From Streptomyces venezuelae (GTDB lineage Bacteria > Actinomycetota > Actinomycetes > Streptomycetales > Streptomycetaceae): DNA of 64,000 nt. The notes beneath the pieces are model-generated. The model worked only from the letters and a program-made list of their open reading frames with translations. It made no database searches and was not told where the DNA came from. A program made the position numbers and the translations under genes. Below are positions 26,525-34,621 of the stretch, piece by piece. The DNA lies in the NCBI RefSeq assembly GCF_008642315.1, contig NZ_CP029192.1, positions 5,022,001-5,086,000 on the forward strand, written 5' to 3'. Numbering within the stretch: the stretch's first letter is position 1; each line of letters opens with the position of its first letter.

Positions 26525-27778
26525 TCACGGGGCCGGGTCCGGGGCGGAGGCCCGGGCAGGGTCGAAGACCACCCGTACCGTCAGGCCGCCGCCCGCACCG
26601 TTCGCCTCCGCCGTCACCTCCGCCTCGTGCGCCCGCGCGATCGCCGACACGATCGACAGGCCGAGGCCCGCTCCCTCACCCCGCGCGTGCGTCCGCTCGT
26701 GCAGCCGCCGGAAGGGCTCGAAGAGGTGCGGGACGGTGTCCGGCGGCACCTCCGGGCCCGTGTTGGTGACCTCCAGCGTCCCGTCGCGGCCGACGACGAC
26801 GCTCACCAGGCCCTCGGGAACGTTGTAGCGCACCGCGTTCGCCACCAGGTTGTGGACCAGCCGGTCCAGGAGCACGCCGTCGCCCGTCACCGTCAGCGGC
26901 TCCGCCCGCACGGACACCGCCACGCCCCGCCCTTCCGCCTCGTCGGCGAGACCGTCCGCGACGGCGTGCGCCAGGACGTCCACCGCGACCGGCTCGCTGC
27001 GCTCGAGCCCCTGCTCGGAGTCGGCGAGCAGCAGCAGCCCCTCGACGAGGTGCTCGCTGTCGTCGGCGACGGAGATGAGTTTCGTACGGATCCTCGCGAC
27101 GCGTTCCGGGTCCGGGGCACCGGCGAGACCGATCTCCGCGGCCGCCCGCTGCACGGCCAGCGGCGTGCGCAGCTCGTGCGCCGCGTTGGCCGCGAACCGC
27201 TGCTGGGCGCCGACCAGACGCTCTATGCGGTCCAGCATCTCGTCGAAGGTGTCCGCGAGGTGCTTCAGCTCGCCCGGGGGCGCGTCCAGCGCGATCCGCT
27301 CGTGCAGATTGGCGCCGGAGAGCCGCCGCGCGATGTTGGTGATCACCGCGACGGGGCGCAGCACCCGGCCCGCCATCCACCAGGCGAGGGCGATCGACAG
27401 GACGGCGTACACGGTGAAGACGATCACCGAGACCGTCAGGAGGCGGCTGAGCGCCGCCTCGCCCGCGAGGTCGCTGATCTTCGTCACGGCCAGGCCGCGC
27501 TTGTCGATGTCCATCGTCGTGCCCTGGAGGCGCTGCGCGGGCACGGCAGACGCCACCGGGAACGGGGAGGCGTGCCGCCACGGCGGCATCGGGTCGCGCG
27601 GCACCGCCGTGGTCACGGCCGAGCTGATCGACGTGTACAGCCCCTGCTGCACCAGCAGGTACACGAGCCCGGTCAGGAGCGCGCCCGCCAGCACGAGCAG
27701 CCCTCCGTAGAGGGCGGTCAGCCTGGCCCGCTCGCTGTCCATCCGCGACCCGGGCGGACGCGGCGCGCGCCCGCTCAC
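26525..27778 (-). CDS. Sensor histidine kinase of an OmpR-type two-component system
   Basis: GTG 27778 is chosen because it overlaps the response-regulator stop (GTGA); ATG 27742 is internal. 417 residues: membrane helix about 23-43, extracytoplasmic loop (44-112), second helix 113-135, HAMP about 136-188, HisKA with phospho-His201 in NAAHELRTPL, and HATPase_c (NLVANAVRYN; GEGAGLGLSIVSAIARAH). It autophosphorylates and passes phosphate to the upstream regulator. The stimulus is unknown; the divergent lipoprotein/MacAB-like operon just beyond suggests envelope stress or a toxic compound. Confidence 0.92.
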   Translation of the reverse strand: MSGRAPRPPGSRMDSERARLTALYGGLLVLAGALLTGLVYLLVQQGLYTSISSAVTTAVPRDPMPPWRHASPFPVASAVPAQRLQGTTMDIDKRGLAVTKISDLAGEAALSRLLTVSVIVFTVYAVLSIALAWWMAGRVLRPVAVITNIARRLSGANLHERIALDAPPGELKHLADTFDEMLDRIERLVGAQQRFAANAAHELRTPLAVQRAAAEIGLAGAPDPERVARIRTKLISVADDSEHLVEGLLLLADSEQGLERSEPVAVDVLAHAVADGLADEAEGRGVAVSVRAEPLTVTGDGVLLDRLVHNLVANAVRYNVPEGLVSVVVGRDGTLEVTNTGPEVPPDTVPHLFEPFRRLHERTHARGEGAGLGLSIVSAIARAHEAEVTAEANGAGGGLTVRVVFDPARASAPDPAP

Positions 27779-28443
27779 CGGGACGGCCCCGCGATCCGGT
27801 ACCCGGCCCCCGGCACCGTCTCCACCACCGGCGGCTCGCCCAGCTTCGCGCGGAGCTTGGAGAGGGTGACGCGGACCGCGTTGGTGCGGTAGCTGGTGTC
27901 CTCCTCCCATACCTGCTCGATGAGGTCCTCGCCGCTGACCACCGCGCCGTCCGCCCGCAGCAGCGCCTCAAGCACCGCGAACTCCTTGCGGGACAGCGCA
28001 AGGTGCTTGCCGTCCCTGCTGGCCTGGCGGCGCGCGGTGTCCAGGACGAGACCGGCCCGTTCGATCACCGGCGGCAGCGCGGGCCGGGCCCGGCGGCCGA
28101 GGGCGAGCACGCGGGCGAGCAGTTCGTCGTACGCGAACGGCTTGGTCAGATAGTCGTCCGCGCCGAGCCCCAGACCCGCCACCCGGTCACGCACCGTGCC
28201 CGCCGCCGTCAGCATCAGGACCCGGGTCAGGAGCCGCTGCTCGACGACCCTGCGGCACACCTCGTCGCCGTGCACGCCCGGCAGGTCGCGGTCGAGGATC
28301 AGCACGTCGTACTCGCCGAGCTGCAGTTTCCGCAGCGCGGTGAGGCCATCGGCGGCCACGTCGACGGCGAGCGCGTCGCGGCGCAGCCCGTCGGCGATCA
28401 TCTCGGCCAGGAAATCCTCGTCCTCCACCAGCAGTACGCGCAT
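27775..28443 (-). CDS. OmpR-family response regulator
   Basis: 222 residues, ATG start. The receiver domain has acidic pocket Glu-Asp (VEDED), phospho-acceptor Asp51 in LILDRDLPG and Lys in LTKPF; the winged-HTH domain follows (LALSRKEFAVLEALL, YRTNAVRVTLSKLRAKLG, VPGAGYRI). It is first in the two-gene operon with the kinase. It is divergent from the lipoprotein/efflux operon with 121 bp between, so that operon is the obvious target. Confidence 0.93.
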   Translation of the reverse strand: MRVLLVEDEDFLAEMIADGLRRDALAVDVAADGLTALRKLQLGEYDVLILDRDLPGVHGDEVCRRVVEQRLLTRVLMLTAAGTVRDRVAGLGLGADDYLTKPFAYDELLARVLALGRRARPALPPVIERAGLVLDTARRQASRDGKHLALSRKEFAVLEALLRADGAVVSGEDLIEQVWEEDTSYRTNAVRVTLSKLRAKLGEPPVVETVPGAGYRIAGPSR

Positions 28444-28564
28444 GCCGCCCTGTGTACCCGAGAGTGACCTTTCGCCGGTGTAAGCGTCTCCGTTGAGAGA
28501 AACGAAACCCGGCTCCCCGCCAGCCTGTGCGCGTCAGTCACGCCACATGTGAAGGGGAAGCCTC

Positions 28565-29092
28565 ATGAGGACCGCCCGTCCGACCCGCCCCACCCGTCCG
28601 ACCCGCGTCCGCTCGGTGGCCTTCGCGTCGGGATTCGCCGCGCTCGCCCTGTTCGCCGGTGCCTGCTCCAACGACTCCGGCTCGGACTCCGCGTCCGGCT
28701 CGTCGTCGGACAGCGCCGACGGCGGCAAGGGCGCCGACGCCGACAAGGCGTTCAAGGAGCGCGAGTGCCTGCGCAAGCAGGGCCTCAAGGTGCCCGAACC
28801 CAAGTCCGGCGAGGACGTCCGCGGCATCACCATCGGCGGCGACATGAGCAAGGAGAAGATGGAGGCCGCCCTGAAGAAGTGCGGCGCGGGCGGCGGCCGG
28901 CCGGGCAAGGGCCCCTCGCAGGCCGACAAGGACAAGATGCTCAAGTACGCCCAGTGCATGCGCAAGAACGGGTTCAACATGCCCGACCCGAAGTTCGACG
29001 GCGGCGCGATGCAGGCCCAGCCCATGCCGAAGGGCGCCGAGGCCAAGAAGATGGAGAAGGCCGCCGAGGCGTGCAAGGGCATCGTCAAGTGA
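28565..29092 (+). CDS. Lipoprotein with duplicated Cys motif
   Basis: 175 residues; AAGGGGAAG precedes the ATG. A basic N-terminus (RPTRPTRPTR), a hydrophobic stretch and lipobox LFAGAC predict a membrane-anchored lipoprotein with the lipid Cys near residue 34. The mature part has a Ser/Asp/Gly linker, then two related units: ECLRKQGLKVPEPK (about 67-80) and QCMRKNGFNMPDPK (about 129-142), each followed downstream by another Cys (KKCGAG; EACKGI), so disulfide-linked repeats are likely. No characterised function is known to me. GTGA-coupled to the efflux adaptor, so it is probably an accessory of that system. Confidence 0.85.
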   Translation: MRTARPTRPTRPTRVRSVAFASGFAALALFAGACSNDSGSDSASGSSSDSADGGKGADADKAFKERECLRKQGLKVPEPKSGEDVRGITIGGDMSKEKMEAALKKCGAGGGRPGKGPSQADKDKMLKYAQCMRKNGFNMPDPKFDGGAMQAQPMPKGAEAKKMEKAAEACKGIVK

Positions 29093-30159
29093 GGCGCCGT
29101 ACCGCCGTCGTCGCCACCGTCGTCGCCCTCCTCGCCGTCACCGGCGGCGGGATCGCCGTCAGCGCGCTCGCCGACGCGGGCGGCAAGGAGAACGCCGACC
29201 ACCGCGAGGCGGGTCTGCCGCCGGCCACCGCGTCCGTCGAGCGCGGCGACCTCAGCAGCGGCACACAGGTCGACGGCACCCTCGGCTACGCCAAGGAACG
29301 CAAGATCAACGCCGGTGCGACGGGCACGCTGACCTGGGCCCCCGACACCGGCTCCACCATCGGGCGCGACGGGCGGCTCTACGAGGTCAACGGCGCGCCC
29401 GTCCGCCTCATGTACGGCACCGAGCCCATGTACCGCACGCTGAAGAGCGGCGACAAGGGCAACGACGTGCGCCAGCTCGAAGAGAACCTGGTCGCGCTGG
29501 GGTACGGCAGCGGACTCGCGGTCGACGACACGTACACGGACGGCACCGCCGCCGCCGTCAAGCGGTGGCAGAAGGCCCACGACCGCAAGCAGACCGGCCG
29601 CGTCGGCCCCGACCAGATCTCCTTCCAGCCCTCCGCGGTCCGCGTGAAGTCCGCGGGCTCGTCCGTCGGCGACCAGGTCGCCCCGGGCAGGCCGGTCCTC
29701 TCGACGACCGGCTCCGAACGCGTCGTACGCGTCCAGCTCGACGTGGCCGAGGGCGACTCGGCGAAGAAGGGCACGAAGGTCACCGTGACGCTCCCGGACG
29801 GCACCACCGTCGACGGCAAGGTCGCCTCCGTCGGAAAGACGGCCAAGCCGGGCGACGACCCCAGCGACAAGACCCCCAAGATCCCCGTCACCGTCACCTT
29901 CGACGACCCCGGCGAGGTCGACGGCTTCGACCAGTCGCCGGTCACCGTGAACCTCACCGGCGAGACCCGGAAGAACGTCCTCTCCGTCCCCGTCAACGCG
30001 CTCCTCGCGCTGCCCGGCGGCGGCTTCGGCGTCCAGGTCGTCGAGGGCGGCCGCACCCGCGACGTCAAGGTCGAGCTCGGCATGTTCGGGCAGGGCAGGG
30101 TCGAGGTCAGCGGCGGAGGGCTGCGGGAGGGCGCGAAGGTCGGGGTGCCGAAGGCATGA
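29089..30159 (+). CDS. Membrane-fusion/adaptor protein with peptidoglycan-binding domain
   Basis: 356 residues, GTG start in a GTGA overlap. N-terminal signal or anchor (AVVATVVALLAVTGGGIAVS), then HlyD-like parts around a PG_binding_1 domain (about 120-165: GDKGNDVRQLEENLVALGYG, VKRWQKAHDRKQTGRV). A beta-barrel and C-terminal NVLSVPVNALLALPGGGFGV follow. In Gram-positives such adaptors accompany MacB-like ABC permeases and may couple them to the wall. It overlaps the ATPase start (ATGA). Confidence 0.88.
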   Translation: MRRRTAVVATVVALLAVTGGGIAVSALADAGGKENADHREAGLPPATASVERGDLSSGTQVDGTLGYAKERKINAGATGTLTWAPDTGSTIGRDGRLYEVNGAPVRLMYGTEPMYRTLKSGDKGNDVRQLEENLVALGYGSGLAVDDTYTDGTAAAVKRWQKAHDRKQTGRVGPDQISFQPSAVRVKSAGSSVGDQVAPGRPVLSTTGSERVVRVQLDVAEGDSAKKGTKVTVTLPDGTTVDGKVASVGKTAKPGDDPSDKTPKIPVTVTFDDPGEVDGFDQSPVTVNLTGETRKNVLSVPVNALLALPGGGFGVQVVEGGRTRDVKVELGMFGQGRVEVSGGGLREGAKVGVPKA

Positions 30160-30911
30160 ACGAGCCCTGCGCGCCTGCGGGCGCACCGTCCACCGAGCCC
30201 TGCGCGCCCGCGGGCGCACCGTCCACCGCCGTCGTGGAACTGGCCGGCGTCACCAAGGAGTACCCGGGCGGGGTCGCCGCCCTCCGCGGTGTCGACCTGA
30301 CCGTCGACGCCGGTGAACTCCTCGCCATCGTCGGCCCGTCCGGCTCCGGCAAGTCGACGCTCCTGCACATTGTCGGCACCCTGGACCGGCCCACGGCGGG
30401 CTCCGTCGCCATCGCAGGCCATGACATCGCGACGCTCACCGACCGCAGCCTCTCCGCCCTCCGGGCCCGGCACATAGGCTTCGTCTTCCAGGCGTTCCAC
30501 CTGGTCCCCGGCATCAGCGCCCGCGACAACGTCGCCGAGGGCCTGCTCTACTCCGGTCTCCCGCGCGCGGAACGCCGCCGCAGGGCCGCGTACGCCCTGG
30601 AACGCGTCGGCCTCGCCGACCGCATGCGGCACCGCCCGCACGAACTCTCCGGCGGCCAGAAACAGCGCGTCGCCATCGCCCGCGCCGTCGTCGGCGAACC
30701 CGACCTGCTCCTCGCCGACGAACCCACCGGCGCGCTCGACTCCGAATCCGGCGAGGCCGTCATGGCCCTGCTGCACGACCTCAACGCGGAGGGCGCGACC
30801 ATCGCCGTCATCACCCACGACACGGAGATCGCCGAACGGCTGCCGCGGCAGGTGCGGATCAGGGACGGGCGGGTCGTCGCGGACACGCGGGGCGCGGAGG
30901 TCGCGGCGTGA
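30156..30911 (+). CDS. ABC transporter ATP-binding protein (MacB/LolD type)
   Basis: 251 residues. Walker A GPSGSGKST, Q-loop FVFQAFHL, signature LSGGQKQRVAIARA, Walker B LLLADEPTGALD and H-loop THD are all intact, so it is an active ATPase. The N-terminus carries two copies of EPCAPAGAPST encoded by a 33-bp direct repeat (30162-30194 and 30195-30227) with a single mismatch, placed before the domain proper. Both ends overlap neighbours (ATGA, GTGA). Confidence 0.93.
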   Translation: MNEPCAPAGAPSTEPCAPAGAPSTAVVELAGVTKEYPGGVAALRGVDLTVDAGELLAIVGPSGSGKSTLLHIVGTLDRPTAGSVAIAGHDIATLTDRSLSALRARHIGFVFQAFHLVPGISARDNVAEGLLYSGLPRAERRRRAAYALERVGLADRMRHRPHELSGGQKQRVAIARAVVGEPDLLLADEPTGALDSESGEAVMALLHDLNAEGATIAVITHDTEIAERLPRQVRIRDGRVVADTRGAEVAA

Positions 30912-32134
30912 CGGCACGGAACGGCGGGCGGGCGCGCGGGCGCCGCGCCCTGCGGGCGGCGCGGCTCGGCCCCCGGGACATCCTGCACGTGGGCTCGGCG
31001 GGCCTGCGCAGCCGCCCGGTGCGGGTGGTCCTGTCGGCGCTCGGCATCGCGATAGGCATCGCGACGATGGTGGCGGTGGTCGGGATCTCGGCGTCGAGCA
31101 AAGCCCAACTCATGCGCGAGCTGGACGAGCTGGGCACGAACATGCTGGTGGCGTCGCCGGGGGAGGCGATGTTCTCCGGCGAGAAGGTGACGCTGCCGCG
31201 CGACGCGGCGGGGCGGGTCGGCAGGGTCGACGGGGTCGAGTCCGTGGGCGCGACCGGCGACCTGGAGCGCTCGGTCCGGCGCAGCGAGAAGATCCCGAAG
31301 GACGAGACCGGCGGCATCTCGGTCCGTGCCTCCACGGAAGGCCTGCTGAAGGTGTTGCGGGGCCGGATGGCGCACGGCAGCTGGTTCAACGCGGCGAACA
31401 GCCGCTACCCGTCGGTGGTCCTCGGCCACGTCGCGGCCAAGCGCCTGGGCATCGTCGCGCCCGGCCAGCAGGTCTGGCTGGACGACCGCTACTTCACCGT
31501 GATCGGCATCCTCGACCCGCTGCCGCTCGCGCCGGACATCGAACGGTCGGCGCTGGCGGGATGGGAGGCCTCGAAGAAGTTCCTCGACTTCGACGGCCAC
31601 CCGACGTCGGTGTACGAACGCTCCACCGACGCCACGGTCAACAGCGTCCGCAAGCTTCTCGCCGCGTCCATCGACCCGGAGAACCCGCGCAACGTCCAGG
31701 TCACGGACCCGTCGGCGGCGCTGCAGGCGAAGGCGGCGACGGAGGGAGCGTTCTCGACACTCCTCCTGGGCCTGGGCGGCATCGCCCTGCTGGTGGGCGG
31801 CGTGGGCGTCGCCAACACCATGATCATCTCGGTCCTGGAACGCCGCTACGAGATAGGCCTGCGCCGCTCCCTGGGCGCGACGCGGGGCCAGATCCGCGTC
31901 CAGTTCGTCACGGAGTCCCTGATGCTGTCGGGGCTGGGCGGTGCGGCGGGGGTGGCGCTGGGGGCGGCGGCGACGGCGGCGTACGCGCTCTCGGGCGGCC
32001 TTCCGTGGGTGGTCCCGCCCTGGGCCATGGCGGGCGGCTTCGCGGCGACGCTGGCGATCGGTACGGTGGCGGGCCTGTACCCGGCGGTCCGGGCATCCCG
32101 CTTGTCCCCGACGCTGGCGCTGCACGCGGTGTGA
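30908..32134 (+). CDS. MacB/FtsX-family ABC permease
   Basis: 408 residues, GTG start in a GTGA overlap. First helix after RPVRVVLSALGIAIGIATMV, a large extracytoplasmic MacB-PCD domain (about 60-275), then the FtsX core of three helices (GGIALLVGGVGVANTMIIS, RRSLGATRGQIRVQFVTES, LAIGTVAGLYPAVRASR). With the ATPase and adaptor it forms an ATP-driven export or mechanotransmission machine for peptides, lipids or antibiotics. Control by the divergent two-component system is likely. Confidence 0.92.
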   Translation: MTARNGGRARGRRALRAARLGPRDILHVGSAGLRSRPVRVVLSALGIAIGIATMVAVVGISASSKAQLMRELDELGTNMLVASPGEAMFSGEKVTLPRDAAGRVGRVDGVESVGATGDLERSVRRSEKIPKDETGGISVRASTEGLLKVLRGRMAHGSWFNAANSRYPSVVLGHVAAKRLGIVAPGQQVWLDDRYFTVIGILDPLPLAPDIERSALAGWEASKKFLDFDGHPTSVYERSTDATVNSVRKLLAASIDPENPRNVQVTDPSAALQAKAATEGAFSTLLLGLGGIALLVGGVGVANTMIISVLERRYEIGLRRSLGATRGQIRVQFVTESLMLSGLGGAAGVALGAAATAAYALSGGLPWVVPPWAMAGGFAATLAIGTVAGLYPAVRASRLSPTLALHAV

Positions 32135-32159
32135 CGCGGCGGTCCGCCTACGCTCCGCC

Positions 32160-32280
32160 CGTCTGTGGGTGGGGGCGGTGGGGGCCGGGGGGTCTGCGGT
32201 CCGTCTGTGGGTGGGGGCGGTGGGGGCCGGGGGGTCCGCGGTCCGTTTGTGGGTGCGGGGCGGTGAGGGTCGGGGCGCCT
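32160..32280. repeat. 42-bp tandem repeat, two full and one partial copy
   Basis: Copies at 32160-32201 and 32202-32243 differ at one position (GGGTCTGCGG versus GGGTCCGCGG); a diverged third copy begins at 32244. G-rich on the plus strand with several GGGGG runs. Confidence 0.85.
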
Positions 32281-32291
32281 GTTGCTCGTCT

Positions 32292-32406
32292 TGGGTGCGG
32301 GGCCGCGGGGGTATGTCCGTACTCGCCATCCCTGCGCCGCGCCCGACGTTTCCGGCCGCTATGGCTGGCTCGGTGCTCCGTGCGCACATACCCCCACGTC
32401 CCCTCC
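32292..32406. repeat. 115-bp structured repeat, copy B
   Basis: Equal in length to copy A at 2851-2965 and about 87% identical. Arms GGGGGTATGT (32307-32316) and ACATACCCCC (32386-32395). Relative to copy A, the sixth pair has changed from G:C to T:A on both sides, which preserves the stem. Confidence 0.75.
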
Positions 32407-32500
32407 CGTTTCGTGCGCGACTGCGGCCCGGTGGGGTCCGGGCCCCCACCGGGCGCTGAGGGTCGCCCCTGTCGGGCGCTGGGGCTTCCCACCCACTCCC

Positions 32501-32617
32501 TCGGTGGGTGCTGGGGTTTCCCACCCCCCTCGGTGGGTGCTGGGGGTTTGCCACCCCCCCCTCGGTGGGTGCTGGGGGTTTGCCACCCCCCCTCGGTGGG
32601 TGCTGGGGTTTGCCACC
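32501..32617. repeat. 30-33-bp tandem repeat, four copies
   Basis: The unit begins TCGGTGGGTGCTGGGG and ends in a C-run. Length differences are confined to the G and C homopolymers. Runs into a CCACCCGC tract. Confidence 0.85.
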
Positions 32618-32652
32618 CGCCCACCCGCCCACCCGCCCACCCGCCCACCCGC

Positions 32653-32812
32653 CCCTACTCCCGCTGGACGTCGCGGGGCAAACGGGTGGGCGGGTGGGGA
32701 CCATCCGCCGCGGAGCGGCGGGTTCGGCGCCCCTACTCCCGCAGGGCGTTGCGGGGTGAACGGGAGGGTGGGTGGGAGTGATCCGCCGCGGAGCGGCGGG
32801 GTAGGAGGGGCG
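32653..32812. repeat. ~80-bp direct repeat with paired hairpins
   Basis: Each copy starts CCCTACTCCCGC and contains CCGCCGC-GGA-GCGGCGG, a 7-bp perfect stem. The position just beyond the stop of the PAS-protein gene suggests a terminator that has been duplicated. Confidence 0.7.
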
Positions 32813-32819
32813 CCCCGCC

Positions 32820-34199
32820 CTAAGAGGAGAGGACCTGGGACAGGTCGAGGAAGACGGCGACGCGCGCCGCGACGCTCTCCGCGTACGCCGCGTCCGAGTG
32901 ATCGAACACCCCCCGCCCCGTCCCACGGAGAAACGTCACGACGCCCAACGTACGGCCCCTGCTCCGCAGGACGACACAGAGCGCGTGGACGGAGTCCTCG
33001 GGCCACTGCCGGGCCGCCGCCCACTCCCGCGCCCGCTCGGCCGGCACCCCCACCCCCGCGCTGGCCCGCACGGACCCCACCCGCTCCACGCACTGCGGCG
33101 CGGGATGCCCTTCGGGGTAGCGGACGGGGATGCCCGCCGTGGCCACGGGACGGCAGGGCCCCGGCGGTCCCGCCGGTGTCGCCGCCGCACGGACCAGACG
33201 TACCGGATTCTCGCCCGCCAGGAGATCCACCAGCGCATGGTCGGCGAACCCGGCGAGCGCGAAGTCCAGCTGGACCGTCGCCGCCTCCGTCGGGTCCTCG
33301 CACTCCGCGGTGGCGCGCGCCGCCCGGTGCAACTGCTGCGAGCGGAACCGCAGTTGCGCCGCGAGCTGCTCCGTCTGCTTGGCCTCCGTGATGTCGAGGA
33401 ACAGCCAGCCGACGCCCAGGGGCACGGGCTCCTCCGCGAGCGGCGAGGCGAGCCGGAGGAAGCCGCTGCGCCAGCACCGGCGCGCGTCCCCGTCGTCCTC
33501 CCCGCCCACGGGCGCCCGCACCGTCACCCACATCTCCGCGGGCGCGGGCGGTGTCCCCTCGGCGAGGACGTGCGTCAGGGCGCTCTCCAGCTCCTCGACG
33601 CCCTGTCCGAGGAGGTCGGCGAGCGGCCGCCCGAGGACGGCGCTGCGGCCCACCCCGAAGGCGCGGGCCGCGTGTTCGTTGACGACGGCGGGCCTGAGGT
33701 CCGCGTCGACGAGGACCACGCCCCACGACGCCGTCTCGAACAGCGCCTCGCTCAGCGCGATGGACCGCTCCAGGTCGATCTGCGCGTGGACCTCGCTGAA
33801 GGCGCAGTACACCCCCGAGGACTTCCCGTCCCCGCCCCGCACGGACGCCGACTGCATCCGCACGAGCACCCGCCCGCCGTCCTTGGTGACGAGGGCGAAC
33901 TCGTGCACCTGCCGCCCCGGCGCGTCCATCGCGGACAGCAGCCGCTCCTCGACGTCCCCGGCGTCGGCGGGCCGTACGGCCCACCCGGTGAACCCGTGCC
34001 GCCCGACGGCCTCCGCCGCCGTCCACCCGAGGATCCGCTCGGCCTCGCGGTTCCAGTGCGTCACCACGCCGTCGGCGTCGAAGGCGCAGAGCGCGGCGTC
34101 CATCCCGTCGAGGAGCGCCGCGAGCAGCTCGGCGCTCCCGGGCTCGGGTTCCTCAGGACCAAGTTCGTCAGTGGTTCCGCTCTGCCGCGAAGCACTCAC
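32820..34199 (-). CDS. PAS-domain sensor/signalling protein with GAF-like C-terminus
   Basis: GTG 34199 is preferred, with AGGGGGT seven bases upstream; ATG 34241 is in frame but without a site. 459 residues: PAS 1 (about 30-140: ALCAFDADGVVTHWNREAER, WTAAEAVGRHGF), PAS 2 (about 150-290: WGVVLVDADLRPAVVNEHAA), and a C-terminal region ending in a GAF-like domain (VHALCVVLRSRGRTLGVVTF). No kinase, phosphatase or cyclase domain is present, so the output partner is elsewhere. Cytosolic. The cofactor and ligand are unknown. Confidence 0.85.
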   Translation of the reverse strand: MSASRQSGTTDELGPEEPEPGSAELLAALLDGMDAALCAFDADGVVTHWNREAERILGWTAAEAVGRHGFTGWAVRPADAGDVEERLLSAMDAPGRQVHEFALVTKDGGRVLVRMQSASVRGGDGKSSGVYCAFSEVHAQIDLERSIALSEALFETASWGVVLVDADLRPAVVNEHAARAFGVGRSAVLGRPLADLLGQGVEELESALTHVLAEGTPPAPAEMWVTVRAPVGGEDDGDARRCWRSGFLRLASPLAEEPVPLGVGWLFLDITEAKQTEQLAAQLRFRSQQLHRAARATAECEDPTEAATVQLDFALAGFADHALVDLLAGENPVRLVRAAATPAGPPGPCRPVATAGIPVRYPEGHPAPQCVERVGSVRASAGVGVPAERAREWAAARQWPEDSVHALCVVLRSRGRTLGVVTFLRGTGRGVFDHSDAAYAESVAARVAVFLDLSQVLSS

Positions 34200-34334
34200 G
34201 TGGCACCCCCTACAGGCCTGCGCGATCTGCCCGTACCGCATGTCAGATCATTCAACTGGAACGTGACGCAGCCCACAGGAACTTCCCGGAAGTTGGAGAG
34301 AAATCGTTGTGCGCCCGCGTACCCGAAAAATCGG
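34200..34334. other. Intergenic left part between PAS protein and mini-gene
   Basis: Contains the upstream region of the PAS gene. Nothing recognisable apart from A-rich patches (34302-34312, 34325-34332) that may belong to the divergent promoter region. Confidence 0.4.
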
Positions 34335-34363
34335 TTGAGCCGCCCGACGCCGCTTCCTAAGGT
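34335..34363 (+). promoter_or_regulatory. Sigma-70/HrdB-type promoter of the mini-gene
   Basis: TTGAGC (34335-34340), exactly 17 bp, TAAGGT (34358-34363). Start of transcription expected near 34370, giving a leader of under 30 nt before the GTG at 34397. Confidence 0.6.
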
Positions 34364-34376
34364 GTTTATCACTCGA

Positions 34377-34392
34377 AGAAAGGAGGTGATCC
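34377..34392 (+). promoter_or_regulatory. Extended Shine-Dalgarno with 16-nt complementarity to the 16S rRNA 3' end
   Basis: AGAAAGGAGGTGATCC is the complete reverse complement of the last 16 nt of typical Streptomyces 16S rRNA (GGATCACCTCCTTTCT). Ordinary sites in this window match 4-7 nt. Confidence 0.75.
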
Positions 34393-34396
34393 GGCA

Positions 34397-34435
34397 GTGA
34401 TTTCATTGCGGACGCGAGAGGTGGCTGCGGGCTAG
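34397..34435 (+). CDS. 12-codon mini-ORF behind the maximal ribosome-binding site
   Basis: GTG ... TAG encoding MISLRTREVAAG, ten bases after AGGAGG. A stem GGTGGC/GCCACC (34420-34425 with 34442-34447) covers its stop codon. Downstream is a 12-bp perfect inverted repeat (34517-34528 with 34576-34587). No protein gene follows on this strand, so the unit looks like an independent short RNA with a peptide, a decoy for 30S subunits, or a remnant leader. Function unknown. Confidence 0.5.
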   Translation: MISLRTREVAAG

Positions 34436-34516
34436 CGGCCTGCCACCACACCCAGTGCGGTGCCGGACCAGCACGAGTGACGAGCGTGCAGCCGGCCCAA
34501 ACCCGAGCAGTCACCC

Positions 34517-34620
34517 GACCCGCGAGCCGCCGGTACGTCCGGCCGGCTCCCTCCGCCTCAGGCGGCTGGGACCCAGGCTCGCGGGTCGTCTGCGTTCCCT
34601 GCCGTGCGCGGGACGCGCAC
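34517..34620. terminator. Nested hairpins ending the mini-gene / ABC permease region
   Basis: GACCCGCGAGCC (34517-34528) pairs with GGCTCGCGGGTC (34576-34587) and encloses CCGCC-TCA-GGCGG (34553-34565). A separate stem GTGCGCG-GGA-CGCGCAC (34604-34620) abuts the stop of the minus-strand permease. Likely terminators for both directions. Confidence 0.6.
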
Positions 34621-34621
34621 G

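Larger units (their letters stand above)
32135..32819. other. 685-bp repeat-packed intergenic region
   Basis: Contains no gene I would defend. From left: a 42-bp unit repeated from 32160, copy B of the 115-bp structured element (32292-32406), a 30-33-bp unit repeated four times (32501-32617), a run of CCACCCGC octamers (about 32614-32650) and an ~80-bp direct repeat (32653-32812) with two strong hairpins. Lies between the ends of the ABC permease and the PAS protein. Confidence 0.8.

Noticed and set aside
32501..32660. CRISPR-like look of four regularly repeated 30-33-bp units
   Set aside because: The units are contiguous with no unique spacers, differ by homopolymer length, and no cas genes are present; it is a simple tandem repeat.
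34377..34392. Possible fragment of a 16S rRNA gene (antisense)
   Set aside because: The match to the 16S 3' end is 16 nt only and stops exactly there; flanking sequence does not continue into rRNA, so it is a ribosome-binding site rather than an rRNA remnant.
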